24,392 nucleotides of DNA from JAGTVG01 sp964389805. GTDB lineage: Bacteria; Bacteroidota; Bacteroidia; Cytophagales; Cyclobacteriaceae. Under the pieces are notes generated by a model. The model did not search any database. It was not told the DNA's origin and worked only from the letters and a program-made list of their open reading frames with translations. Made by a program: the position numbers and the translations under genes. The DNA is taken from positions 1 to 24,392 of the forward strand of contig CAYMFU010000243.1 of assembly GCA_964389805.1 (NCBI GenBank), written 5' to 3'. This document shows, piece after piece, positions 8,490-16,734 of this stretch (positions are counted from its first letter, which is position 1; each line of letters begins with the position of its first letter).

Positions 8490-9725
8490 ATGAGATCATC
8501 AAAAACACTTTATTTAGGAATTGCTATTGGGTTTGTTATTGCCATTGGAGCTATTTCATTAATATCATACCAAAAACCTCCAGATGCAAAAGCATCTCCA
8601 GTGAATTCTAATGAGAACAGAGATGTATATTTCCCTGGTTCGGAAGATTTGGGACCTGACGAAATGCGGTTGGTTGCCTGTGGAACAGGTATGCCCACAG
8701 CACGACCTAAACAAGCAGCCTCATGCTGGTTGCTCGAACTGGGGAATGGTGACAAGTTTCTTTTTGATGTCGGGACCGGATCAAATGAACGCATTGCAGC
8801 TATGGAGATCCCATATAATTACCTGGATAAAGTTTTCCTGAGCCACCTGCATACTGATCACTTTGGCGATCTGGATGCATTGTTTGTCAGTGGTGCTCTT
8901 TCCAACCGTCAGAAACCTTTACGCGTTTGGGGGCCAAGTGGAAAAACAACAGAGAGAGGTACAAAGTATGCATTGGATCATTTGGTGAGAGCACTAACCT
9001 GGGATTTGGACGGTCGAAAAGGATTGACTGATCCGCGGGGGTACCACATGGAGATCAATGAGTTTGACTACATGGGTGTTAACGAAATTATCTACCAGGA
9101 GAATGACGTCACAATTCGGAGCATTCCAGCTATTCACGCATTGGATGGCCCTGTGAGTTTCATTGTTGAATGGAACGGTTATAAATTTGTATTTGGCGGT
9201 GACACCTATCCGAACAAATGGTATGCGGATTATGCGAAAGATGCGGATATAGCCATTCACGAGTGTTTCATTTCCGTACCGAACCTGGTTGACAAATTCA
9301 ATTTCACGCCACAAAGTGCATTGTCTGTTGGAACCCAGATCCATACAGCGCCGGAGGCGTTTGGTAAAATGATGTCCATTATCAAGCCAAGGATGGCCAT
9401 AGCCTATCACTTCTTTAATGACTATGATACCCAACCAGGAATCAACGATCGCATTCGGACAACCTATGATGGTCCACTGAGTCTCTCTACGGACTACATG
9501 GTATGGAACATCACCAAAGACGATATTCTTGTACGGATGGCAAGCGTTAATGAAGATGTCTGGCCACCTGCCGCAACCGAGAAGCCACAAATACCGGATC
9601 CAAGTACAAGAATTCCTTATTCTGATGAGATTATTGAGGGCAAATATGATATGAAAGACGTGATTCAACCCGTATACGATGAGATCAACAAGAAATATGG
9701 ATTGAATGAGACACAGGAAGATTAG
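8490..9725 (+). CDS. MBL-fold metallo-hydrolase, GntH-like / RNase Z-like branch
   Basis: This 411-aa protein has an N-terminal hydrophobic segment (residues 7-26) that is either a signal peptide or an anchor, so it acts outside the cytoplasm. The metal site is complete: SHLHTDHFGD (His119, His121, Asp123, His124), IHALDGP (His216), FGGDTYP (Asp238) and AYHFFND (His307). The segments VACGTGMPTARPKQAASCW and GPLSLSTDYMVWNITKDDI match, from memory, a family annotated as the guanitoxin-biosynthesis hydrolase GntH, which is widespread in bacteria that lack that pathway. No other guanitoxin gene is present here, so I give no toxin role and treat the substrate as unknown. It is visibly G+C-richer than most neighbours and ends just before a strong terminator, so it is probably a single-gene transcript. 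Confidence 0.85.
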   Translation: MRSSKTLYLGIAIGFVIAIGAISLISYQKPPDAKASPVNSNENRDVYFPGSEDLGPDEMRLVACGTGMPTARPKQAASCWLLELGNGDKFLFDVGTGSNERIAAMEIPYNYLDKVFLSHLHTDHFGDLDALFVSGALSNRQKPLRVWGPSGKTTERGTKYALDHLVRALTWDLDGRKGLTDPRGYHMEINEFDYMGVNEIIYQENDVTIRSIPAIHALDGPVSFIVEWNGYKFVFGGDTYPNKWYADYAKDADIAIHECFISVPNLVDKFNFTPQSALSVGTQIHTAPEAFGKMMSIIKPRMAIAYHFFNDYDTQPGINDRIRTTYDGPLSLSTDYMVWNITKDDILVRMASVNEDVWPPAATEKPQIPDPSTRIPYSDEIIEGKYDMKDVIQPVYDEINKKYGLNETQED

Positions 9726-9780
9726 GACTAAAAATCTAAACTGAGAATGAAATAGGGAAATATCACATTTAATCATACTT

Positions 9781-9818
9781 GCGGCATTAAAGTTTAATCT
9801 CTTTAGTGCCGCTTTTTT
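9781..9818 (+). terminator. Intrinsic terminator of the MBL hydrolase gene
   Basis: GCGGCATTAAAG (9781-9792) pairs with CTTTAGTGCCGC (9801-9812) in a 12-bp stem with one G-U pair and an eight-base loop. Six T residues follow directly (9813-9818). The T-tract is on the plus strand, so it serves the rightward gene. The leftward gene that ends at 9823 also reads into the hairpin but would have no U-tract. Confidence 0.9.
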
Positions 9819-9822
9819 ATAC

Positions 9823-10251
9823 TTATTTATTCTCATTCACACATGGGCAGATCCAGTATACATAATTTGTATTTGATTTAAAGGATGGATCATGTATGCC
9901 ACGGGTCTCAGCCAAATGCTTCTTTGTATGTTTCAGTTCCATGTGCGTATCATGATCAGCCTTGGTAGCCCAGGCTTCTGTAATGCAGAACAGGGTACTG
10001 TCACTATAGGATTGAAACAGTGAATATTCGAGGCATCCGGGTTCCTTTGCCTGGACATCAACCTTACATGCTGCGAATGATTCTTTCAAAAGAGCCACCT
10101 TATCCGACTTTACCTTGATCTCAAATCGCATGACCACCTTCATGGATTCCTTATCATGTTCACAATCAGGATCTGTATCTTTATTTTCCAATTTCCCAGT
10201 ATAAGAACCCAGCATCATAAGGGTGATTATTCCTAATAAAAAGTTCTTCAT
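9823..10251 (-). CDS. Exported ABM-domain protein, putative quinol monooxygenase
   Basis: The 142-aa product has a short signal sequence (MKNFLLGIITLMMLG) and then a single antibiotic-biosynthesis-monooxygenase (ABM/YgiN-like) domain. Recognisable parts are VVMRFEIKVKSDKVALLKES, AKEPGCLEYSLFQSYSD, FCITEAWATKADHDTHM and ELKHTKKHL, which give the ferredoxin-like beta-alpha-beta pattern of the family. These proteins are small dimers; some oxidise quinols or anthrones without a cofactor, many have no known substrate. Export is less common for the family and is suggested only by the N-terminus, which has no lipobox Cys. Three Cys lie outside the core, in DPDCEHD, AACKVD and WICPCVNE. Convergent with the MBL gene and divergent from the glycosylase. 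Confidence 0.75.
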   Translation of the reverse strand: MKNFLLGIITLMMLGSYTGKLENKDTDPDCEHDKESMKVVMRFEIKVKSDKVALLKESFAACKVDVQAKEPGCLEYSLFQSYSDSTLFCITEAWATKADHDTHMELKHTKKHLAETRGIHDPSFKSNTNYVYWICPCVNENK

Positions 10252-10449
10252 AGTAAAAAATAGTGTGTTTTTTAAAAGTTGATATTATCGTTCAGCAATA
10301 TTATCGAAAGTTTCTGTTAAATCCGGGATAATCATGTAATCTTCTATTCATATTTTAAAACCTCTACTGGATTTCTTCGCGTTGACAGATAGGACCCCCA
10401 TAAAATGATAAAACATGCAATTATAACTGAAATCGATCTGGTTAAGCTT

Positions 10450-10457
10450 TATCTTTG
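10450..10457 (+). promoter_or_regulatory. Candidate -7 element upstream of the Fpg/Nei gene
   Basis: TATCTTTG matches the Bacteroidota -7 consensus TAnnTTTG exactly and lies 14 bases before the ATG at 10472, which would give a very short leader. No TTG is found at the right distance upstream; CTG at 10427-10429 is the nearest match for a -33 element. Confidence 0.4.
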
Positions 10458-10471
10458 GATTTCCAATAATT

Positions 10472-11296
10472 ATGCTAGAAATTCCAGAATCAAAAACGAT
10501 CAGTAACCAGGCTGGTAATACGCTGGCAGGTAAGAAGATAGCCGAAGTGTTTACTGCCACACACAAGCATAAGTTTGCCTTTTTTTCCGGTGATCCTTCC
10601 GGATACGAAAAGCTTTTAATAGGAAGAAGGGTAAAATCCACAAAAGGACATGGAATGTTTGTTGATATTTACTGTGATGAGGATGCATGCATTACAATTG
10701 GAGAGGGTACTAATATGAGATATTATACCTCTTCTGAACCACCTCCGGAAAAATACCAGTTACTGATAGTTTTTGAAGATGAAAGTTTTGTAGCCTATAC
10801 AGTGGCAATGTATGGTGGAATATGGGCATATAAGGGAATATTTGATAATCCTTATTATCAAGGCAGCCTGAACGGTATCTCTCCTCTGGACGACGAATTT
10901 GATGAACTATATTTTGATAACATTTTTAATAATGCCACAAAAAATGTTTCAATGAAAGCTTTACTAGCTACTAAACAGCGTATTCCAGGACTCGGTAACG
11001 GAGTATTACATGATATTTTATTTAACGCGGGCCTTCATCCAAAAAGAAAAAAGTCCACCATCAACGATTCCCAGAAAGCTGTACTATTTAATAGCCTGAA
11101 AGTAACATTAAACAAAATGACTAAACTTGGGGGAAGGAATACTGAAAGAGATTTATTTGGAGATTTTGGAGGATATGAAACAATACTCTCGAAAAACACA
11201 TTAAAGAATCCCTGCCCGAATTGTGGTGATGAAATTGTTAAAGAGGCTTACCTTGGTGGCGCTGTTTATTATTGTCCTGGCTGTCAACCACTTTAA
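10472..11296 (+). CDS. Fpg/Nei-family DNA glycosylase homologue lacking catalytic Pro2
   Basis: The 274-aa protein shows the Fpg/Nei architecture: an N-terminal domain beginning MLEIPESKT, the helix-two-turn-helix signature KQRIPGLGNGVL (IPGLGN at 171-176), and a C-terminal zinc finger with Cys248, Cys251, Cys268 and Cys271. Such enzymes excise oxidised bases using the amine of Pro2 and the acid Glu3. Here Glu3 is kept but residue 2 is Leu, and the initiator Met would normally be retained before Leu. The zinc-finger Arg of the canonical GRxTxYC motif is also absent (LGGAVYYCPGCQ). No other start codon exists between this ATG and the upstream in-frame stop at 10424, so the N-terminus is not a misannotation. 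I remember MLEIPE-type proteins as a separate clade, so this is probably a diverged branch rather than a damaged gene. Activity is uncertain. Confidence 0.87.
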   Translation: MLEIPESKTISNQAGNTLAGKKIAEVFTATHKHKFAFFSGDPSGYEKLLIGRRVKSTKGHGMFVDIYCDEDACITIGEGTNMRYYTSSEPPPEKYQLLIVFEDESFVAYTVAMYGGIWAYKGIFDNPYYQGSLNGISPLDDEFDELYFDNIFNNATKNVSMKALLATKQRIPGLGNGVLHDILFNAGLHPKRKKSTINDSQKAVLFNSLKVTLNKMTKLGGRNTERDLFGDFGGYETILSKNTLKNPCPNCGDEIVKEAYLGGAVYYCPGCQPL

Positions 11297-11302
11297 TTGC
11301 TT

Positions 11303-11641
11303 ATGAATCATTTCGAAAAGTTATTAGCAATTAAAATAATACACACCTTGATTTGGATATTCTTTGCCGGTGTGATTTTTTATATATTATATGCAGGCAT
11401 TAGCAATAAAATAAATACTTATACCTGGATTGCCATTGGACTGGTTATAGGTGAGGGGATTGTATTGATTCTTTTTAATATGTTCTGTCCATTGACCATC
11501 TTAGCAAGAAAATACTCTAATTCAAATAAAGATAATTTTGATATTTTCCTCCCAAATTGGCTGGCGCGAAATAATAAAATAATTTTTACTATTATTTTTC
11601 TCACTGGATTAATAATCGTGCTACTGAGAGTACTTATTTAA
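11303..11641 (+). CDS. Small membrane protein with three predicted membrane segments
   Basis: I start this gene at the ATG at 11303 (112 aa, MNHFEKLLAI), six bases after the glycosylase stop, rather than the adjacent TTG at 11297. Three hydrophobic stretches are visible: about 12-34 (HTLIWIFFAGVIFYILYAG), 42-60 (TWIAIGLVIGEGIVLILF) and 92-111. The loop between the second and third contains the motif FCPLTILARKYSN and then NFDIFLPNWLARNNK, which I recall as conserved in a family of uncharacterised Bacteroidota membrane proteins. The function is unknown. Tight spacing indicates co-transcription with the Fpg/Nei homologue, but no functional link follows from the sequence. Confidence 0.75.
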   Translation: MNHFEKLLAIKIIHTLIWIFFAGVIFYILYAGISNKINTYTWIAIGLVIGEGIVLILFNMFCPLTILARKYSNSNKDNFDIFLPNWLARNNKIIFTIIFLTGLIIVLLRVLI

Positions 11642-11704
11642 TTCTATGAATATATTTTTAAGATCAGATTTCGCACAAAGATAAAATGAGTACTATCATC
11701 CTGA

Positions 11705-11734
11705 TTTTGGCAAAAATGTCAACTGATATTTTTG
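11705..11734 (+). promoter_or_regulatory. Consensus Bacteroidota promoter of the 11783-16451 operon
   Basis: TTTTG at 11705-11709 provides the -33 TTG. After a 17-base spacer comes TATTTTTG at 11727-11734, an exact match to TAnnTTTG. A start near 11741 would leave a leader of about 40 bases before the ATG at 11783. It is the best promoter match in the window. Confidence 0.6.
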
Positions 11735-11782
11735 TATATTCCGATATGAATAATGTCGAAATAATTCCAATAAGTGATATAA

Positions 11783-13264
11783 ATGAAAATTAATAACGAA
11801 AGAACTGGAAATGCTCACGAGGACATCCTAAAAAGCATAAAACGGCGGGATTTCCTGACAAGGATGGCAACAGTCGCAGTAGTTGCGCCATTTGCAGGTT
11901 GTGGTATTGAATCACAAAGGGATTCGAATACAAAAGTCGGAGGTACTTCTCTGGATCAATATGGGGGTTGGACTGGCAAACAATTCAATGCCGCAGGATT
12001 TTTCAGAGCAGAACATGATGGCAATCGTTGGTGGCTGATAACCCCTGAAGGAAATGCCTTTATTTCATTTGGAATAAATCATCATCACCCCAACTGGTGG
12101 GCACAGGAATATAACCGGGAGTACTGGATCAAAGCCTATGGAGCAAAAGAAGCTTTAGATGAAACCTGGCAACAGGGTTTCAGAGAGGCTGCCATATCAA
12201 ATTGTCAGCGGTTGGGATTTAATTCTCTTGGTTTTCATTCAGAAGCACCCATACTTATCGATTTGCCTAATAAACCGATATTACCTTACCTCCGGCATTA
12301 CGAACCAGTAATGTTCTCCTTCTGGAGGCAACCGAAACCTGAGAAATATACAGACATTTTTGCCCCTGAGTTCGAGGAACACTGTGACAGGCTTGCTAAG
12401 ACAGAAATTGAGCCTTATAAGGATGATCCAATGATTATTGGCTATACCATGGCTGATATCCCGATCATGTCGGATAATGAAACAAAATGGTCAGGGTTAA
12501 CCTCCTGGCCAAGGGTATTACGAAACCTGGGTCCCGGATCTCCCGGCAAGCAGGCTTATGTTTCTTTTTTACAGGAACGGTACCAGGGTTTGGAAGAGTT
12601 CAATTCTGCATACAAGACAGATTTTAATACCTGGGATCACCTTTCAGATTCAGTAAATTGGCGACCTGAAACTGATTTTGAAAACCAGGTGGAGTTGAAA
12701 GATAATATGGAGTTTTTACGGCGCTGTGTGGATCAGTATTATAAAGTTGCTGAAGCTGCCATACGTCGATATGATACAAATCACATGTTTGTCGGTGACA
12801 AGCTTAATGGCAATAATGGATCTCTTGAAAACCTTGTCGATATTACAAGTAAATACACCGACCTGGTCCTGGTTCAATGCTACGGCCGATGGGAATACCA
12901 GAAGCCAAGAATGGATCTATGGGTATCAAAGACAGATAAACCATTTATAAATGGAGATTCATCCTATGGAACTCCCTATGATATGATGCCGAATCCCCTG
13001 GGTAATCCTTCCGTCCAGGCAAAGGATCATGCTGAATGTGCTGAATGGACCGTTGAGTTTGCAGAATCCGCTATTTCAAGACCTGAATTTGTTGGCTGGC
13101 ATATCTGTGGGATCATCGATACATGGAAAACGATGCCGGGAAAGGATAAATGGCAGCACTGTGGTTTGATGACACCAACAGGCGAATTTTACCTAGAGAT
13201 GGAAAGTGCCATTCAGGATCTTTCTCAGAGATTATATCAGATCGCGATGGGGAATGAAAAGTAG
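11783..13264 (+). CDS. Tat-exported agarase-like glycoside hydrolase homologue
   Basis: The 493-aa product starts with a twin-arginine signal (KRRDFLTRMATVAVVAPF, Arg21-Arg22) ending in a lipobox-like FAGC (Cys40), so it should be folded before export and perhaps lipidated. The rest resembles beta-agarase-like clan GH-A barrels: RWWLITPEGNAFISFGINHH, CQRLGFNSLGFHSE, DDPMIIGYTMADIPIM and DKPFINGDSSYG. In GH-A enzymes the strand-4 and strand-7 ends carry catalytic Glu; the corresponding places here read AD (Ala224-Asp225) and GD (Asp392). Proteins with TMTD or TMAD at this place form a subgroup as far as I remember, so this is probably not a random mutation. Substrate unknown. It heads an operon with the toroid protein 48 bases downstream. 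Function as a glycosidase is inferred, not shown. Confidence 0.75.
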   Translation: MKINNERTGNAHEDILKSIKRRDFLTRMATVAVVAPFAGCGIESQRDSNTKVGGTSLDQYGGWTGKQFNAAGFFRAEHDGNRWWLITPEGNAFISFGINHHHPNWWAQEYNREYWIKAYGAKEALDETWQQGFREAAISNCQRLGFNSLGFHSEAPILIDLPNKPILPYLRHYEPVMFSFWRQPKPEKYTDIFAPEFEEHCDRLAKTEIEPYKDDPMIIGYTMADIPIMSDNETKWSGLTSWPRVLRNLGPGSPGKQAYVSFLQERYQGLEEFNSAYKTDFNTWDHLSDSVNWRPETDFENQVELKDNMEFLRRCVDQYYKVAEAAIRRYDTNHMFVGDKLNGNNGSLENLVDITSKYTDLVLVQCYGRWEYQKPRMDLWVSKTDKPFINGDSSYGTPYDMMPNPLGNPSVQAKDHAECAEWTVEFAESAISRPEFVGWHICGIIDTWKTMPGKDKWQHCGLMTPTGEFYLEMESAIQDLSQRLYQIAMGNEK

Positions 13265-13312
13265 AATACAAATCGACAATATGGGCATATGCCATTCGCT
13301 AAATAAATAATT

Positions 13313-14233
13313 ATGAATGACCAGGAAATCATAAATTGGTTATTGGAAGGTGATGTTTCAATTCAATATCAGGTGTACCGGGATTTACTGGGGACGGAAA
13401 GAAAAGATTTGCGGGATCGGATAGCCACAGAGGGATGGGGAAAACAATTTCTTTCCAAAAGAAAGTCATCCGGACATTGGGGAATGAAATTTTATCAGCC
13501 CAAATGGATCTCTTCCCATTACACATTGCTTGACCTTCGCAATTTGTATCTCAACCCTGACAATCAAATTGCAAAGGAAACAATTGAACTGACCCTGGAT
13601 ACCTGCAAAGCCGATGATGGCGGCATTCAATTGGGACCATCTACATCAGCTCACAGTGATGTATGTGTAAATGGAATGTTTTTGAACTATGCATCGTACT
13701 TCAAGGCAGAAGAGCAGAGACTATATTCCATAGTTGATAGCATTCTGGCCCAAATAATGCCTGATGGTGGATTTAATTGCAGGACGACAAGAAGCGGGGC
13801 GAGGCATAGTTCCCTGAATACAACCTTATCAGTACTTGAAGGAATCATAGAATTTCAGAAAGCTGGCTATTCTTATCGAATGAATGATCTTCGGAAAGCC
13901 AGGAAAAGCTCAGAGGAGTTTATACTGCTTCATCAGTTGTTTCTTTCTGACAGAACTGGAGAGATTATCAGAAAAGAATTTCTCAATATTCCCTATCCAT
14001 GCAGGTGGAAATATGATATTCTCAGGGCTTTGGACTATTTTCAGTACGCGGGTAATGAATATGATAATAGGATGAAAGCAGCGATAGATGTAATCCTCAA
14101 AAAAAGAAAATCGGATGGGAGGTGGAATGTACAGGCTGCTCATCCGGGACGGGTACATTTCGAAATGGAAAAAGCCGGGAAACCAAGTAGATGGAATACT
14201 TTAAGAGCTTTAAGGATTTTAAAACAGCAATAA
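13313..14233 (+). CDS. Prenyltransferase/squalene-oxidase-type alpha/alpha toroid protein
   Basis: This 306-aa protein has no signal peptide and is almost wholly helical. Repeated units with Asp-Gly-Gly or Gly-x-Trp turns are visible: KSSGHWGMKFYQPKW, CKADDGGIQLGP, IMPDGGFNCRTTRSGARHSS and KRKSDGRWNVQAAHPG. This pattern marks the alpha/alpha barrel of the prenyltransferase and squalene-hopene cyclase superfamily. The size and the lack of a DxDD cyclase motif argue against a true terpene cyclase. Related short proteins starting with WLLEGDVSIQYQVYRDLL are common in Bacteroidota and Firmicutes and have no established function. It lies between the agarase-like gene and the NmrA gene, with only three bases before the latter, so it belongs to the same transcript. 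A carbohydrate- or lipid-binding role is a guess. Confidence 0.75.
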   Translation: MNDQEIINWLLEGDVSIQYQVYRDLLGTERKDLRDRIATEGWGKQFLSKRKSSGHWGMKFYQPKWISSHYTLLDLRNLYLNPDNQIAKETIELTLDTCKADDGGIQLGPSTSAHSDVCVNGMFLNYASYFKAEEQRLYSIVDSILAQIMPDGGFNCRTTRSGARHSSLNTTLSVLEGIIEFQKAGYSYRMNDLRKARKSSEEFILLHQLFLSDRTGEIIRKEFLNIPYPCRWKYDILRALDYFQYAGNEYDNRMKAAIDVILKKRKSDGRWNVQAAHPGRVHFEMEKAGKPSRWNTLRALRILKQQ

Positions 14234-14236
14234 AAT

Positions 14237-15097
14237 ATGAACAATATAAAAATCGCAGTTACTACAGCCAGCGGTAATTTAGGCTCTGCAATTATCGACC
14301 GATTAAAGCAAGAAAATGAAAATATAATTGGAATTGCAAGGACTCCGGAAAAAGCAAAATCACTTGGTGTTGAAATAAGAAAGGGGGATTATAACAGCAA
14401 AGAAAATTTTATGGTTGCTCTAAAAGATATTGATGCTGTGCTTATAGTATCTGGAATGGATCATGCCGATAAACGCATTCAACAGCATCGTAATATCATA
14501 GAAGCAGCTAAGGAAAATGGAGTTAAAAAAATTGTTTATACAAGTATTATAGGTTCAGATGAAGGAAATGCTTTCAGTCCGATAGTAGCAAGTAACCGTC
14601 AGACTGAAGAGGATATTAGAAACTCAGGATTGCAATGGGCCATAGGAAGAAACGGACTATATATTGAACCTGATTTGAAATATATTGAAACATATAAAAA
14701 AGAAGGAGGAATAATCAATAGTGCTGCTGATGGAAAGTGTGGATACACTTCCAGGCAGGAATTAGCATATGCTTATTTTAAACTCCTTACCGATGATAAC
14801 CTACTTGGTGAAACCTATACATTGTTTGGCGAACCAATTACACAATTGCAACTCATTCATGCGATAAATAAAGCCTTCAATATGAACTTAAAGTATACAA
14901 GTATTTCTGTTGAAGAATATACTAAGCAACGTAAAGCTGCACTAGGTGAGTTTCTAGGTACAGTGATCGGGGGGATTTATGAAGGAATTCGAACCGGTAA
15001 ATTTGATGGCGATTCGGATTTCTCAGTAGTTGCCCGACGTCCTCACAAATCGATAGATGAAATGATTAATGAATTTATAAAGACAACACCTAATTAA
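14237..15097 (+). CDS. NmrA-like NAD(P)-binding protein (QorB-type)
   Basis: The 286-aa protein begins with a Rossmann dinucleotide-binding strand and glycine turn (IAVTTASGNLGSAI, residues 5-18), followed by the discriminating region GIARTPEKAK, KKIVYTSIIGSD and an atypical-SDR C-terminal substrate domain. The sequence IVYTSIIGSDEG replaces the classical YxxxK, as in NmrA-like proteins and the quinone oxidoreductase QorB. These proteins bind NAD(P)(H), sometimes as redox sensors, sometimes as reductases of quinones. The part after residue 190 (GETYTLFGEPITQLQLIHAI) also fits the family. No signal peptide, so cytoplasmic. Three bases separate it from the toroid gene and 46 from the glycosyltransferase, so the operon mixes cytoplasmic and exported products. 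The specific substrate cannot be told. Confidence 0.85.
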   Translation: MNNIKIAVTTASGNLGSAIIDRLKQENENIIGIARTPEKAKSLGVEIRKGDYNSKENFMVALKDIDAVLIVSGMDHADKRIQQHRNIIEAAKENGVKKIVYTSIIGSDEGNAFSPIVASNRQTEEDIRNSGLQWAIGRNGLYIEPDLKYIETYKKEGGIINSAADGKCGYTSRQELAYAYFKLLTDDNLLGETYTLFGEPITQLQLIHAINKAFNMNLKYTSISVEEYTKQRKAALGEFLGTVIGGIYEGIRTGKFDGDSDFSVVARRPHKSIDEMINEFIKTTPN

Positions 15098-15143
15098 CTG
15101 TTAATTAAAAAAGCCAAGCCTGCAACACTAAAAAATATAAACA

Positions 15144-16451
15144 GTGTATAAAATAATTATTCTTATTGAACCAGCTGAAGGGCATTTTAATCCATTCGTG
15201 CCAATAATCAATAAGTTTGTTGAACAGGGAGATCAAGTAGTATGCATGACTGGAAGTAATTTTAAAGATAGAGTGGAAAAAACGGGTGCAACATTCCACA
15301 ACATACCAACTAAATGGGATCCTGAAGATAAAGACATTATTGATATTCTTCCTGAACTAAATAAACGCAGTGGTCTTTCACAGATCAAATACTATTTAAA
15401 ACATATTCTCTTCGATCAAGTACCAGACGTTTTAAATGCCTTGAAAAAGATTCTTGAAAGTTTTGCTGCTGATGTAGTGATCTGTGATTCTTTCATGATC
15501 GCCGGCGGATGGATGACAGAATTAGGAGGTCCTCCCAATGTGCGACTTTCTGTATTACCTCTGGGATTACCAGGAAAAAATATTCCCCCAAACGGGCTGG
15601 GTTTGTTGCCAGGAAAATCATTTTTTTCCAGGTTAAGAATCAGGGTATTAAATCTATTTTTTGAAAAGATCGTTTTTAATGATGTTAAAAGGCACGCAAA
15701 TAAGATCCGGCAAAAACTCAATATGACTCCATACAAAAAAAGTATATTCAATTATGCTTATAAAATTCCAGATCTTGTTTTACATACATCCATTCCTTCA
15801 TTTGAATACCCTCGTGAGGAATACCCTGCTAATTTTCAATTTATAGGACCAATTATGATAAATCCTCGTGATGACTACAAGAAGCCTGAATGGTGGTCTG
15901 AAATGGAGAATGAATTTCCTGTTGTGCTGGTTAATCAAGGAACTATCGCAAAGGATCATAATTATCTCATTCAACCTGCTATAGAGGGATTAAAAAATGA
16001 AAAAATAAATATAATTGCAGTACCCGTTAAAGAGGGTGAGATCCAGGATATTCCTGAAAAAGTACATACTGAATCATACATTCCATTTGGGAATCTTTTA
16101 CCTCATGTTGATGTTATGATTACAAATGGGGGTTTTGGAGGGACGCAAAATGCCTTAGCACATGGGATTCCAATAATTATCGCCGGGGCAACGGAAGATA
16201 AAATGGAGGTTGCGGCAAGAGTCGAGTATTCAGGTGCTGGAATTAATCTTAAAAAGCAACAACCCACACCTGAGAATATTAAAAATGCAGTCAGGAAGAT
16301 TTTAAATGATTCATCATACAGGAAAAAGGCAGAAGAACTTAAAACAATTTATGAAAAATATGATGCGCCGACTCTTGCAGTTAAATTCGTAAAGAAATTA
16401 ATGATAAAACATAAAAATAAAATTTTACATAACAGTGTATATTCAAAATAG
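15144..16451 (+). CDS. Family 1 (UGT/MGT-type) glycosyltransferase
   Basis: The start is GTG at 15144; an in-frame stop lies two codons upstream, and the N-terminus YKIIILIEPAEGHFNPF is exactly where the family begins. This gives 435 aa, normal for GT1. The two Rossmann-like domains of a GT-B enzyme are visible: the N-terminal one with the catalytic His (His14 in EGHFNP) and the acceptor side, and the C-terminal nucleotide-sugar site with VVLVNQGTIA, SYIPFGNLLPHVDVMITNGG and GGTQNALAHGIPIIIAG. The usual HGG of the donor site is NGG here and the usual DQ is DK (EDKMEVA), so donor preference may differ. Members glycosylate small molecules, sterols or macrolides. It ends the operon that begins at 11783. 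Acceptor unknown. Confidence 0.87.
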   Translation: MYKIIILIEPAEGHFNPFVPIINKFVEQGDQVVCMTGSNFKDRVEKTGATFHNIPTKWDPEDKDIIDILPELNKRSGLSQIKYYLKHILFDQVPDVLNALKKILESFAADVVICDSFMIAGGWMTELGGPPNVRLSVLPLGLPGKNIPPNGLGLLPGKSFFSRLRIRVLNLFFEKIVFNDVKRHANKIRQKLNMTPYKKSIFNYAYKIPDLVLHTSIPSFEYPREEYPANFQFIGPIMINPRDDYKKPEWWSEMENEFPVVLVNQGTIAKDHNYLIQPAIEGLKNEKINIIAVPVKEGEIQDIPEKVHTESYIPFGNLLPHVDVMITNGGFGGTQNALAHGIPIIIAGATEDKMEVAARVEYSGAGINLKKQQPTPENIKNAVRKILNDSSYRKKAEELKTIYEKYDAPTLAVKFVKKLMIKHKNKILHNSVYSK

Positions 16452-16720
16452 CCAGGATTGTAATATTTTTAAGGATTGTATACCGTATCAGATTTTGTCA
16501 AATTTGATATCGAATTACTACACAATCACCTATTTTGCATATACTAAAAGTTGTGAGTAATTAAATAAACTAATTGATTGAACTGAAGATATGCAATTAT
16601 CCACTATTTGTAAAACATGGATAGAAAGAACTTCAAATAACCAGGCCGATCAACTCTGATACAAAAATCTAACACTTTTTGTGCAGGTTATGCGTGGTTA
16701 GGTACTAATAACTTTTAAAG

Positions 16721-16734
16721 AAAGGATTAATCCA
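16721..16734 (+). promoter_or_regulatory. Unusual Shine-Dalgarno-like site before the GH3 gene
   Basis: AAAGGA (16721-16726) lies eight bases before the ATG at 16735. Most genes in this window have no such purine motif, in keeping with the phylum, so it stands out. The bases 16724-16733 also form the palindrome GGATTAATCC. The rest of the 283-base gap (16452-16734) is AT-rich with no promoter I would defend and no gene. Confidence 0.35.

Noticed and set aside
8490..9725. Evidence of a guanitoxin pathway from the GntH-like gene
   Set aside because: No other gene of that pathway is present, and this MBL family is common in bacteria that do not make the toxin.
13280..13295. Palindrome GGCATATGCC between the agarase-like and toroid genes as a terminator
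   Set aside because: It has no loop and no T-tract, and the flanking genes look co-transcribed.
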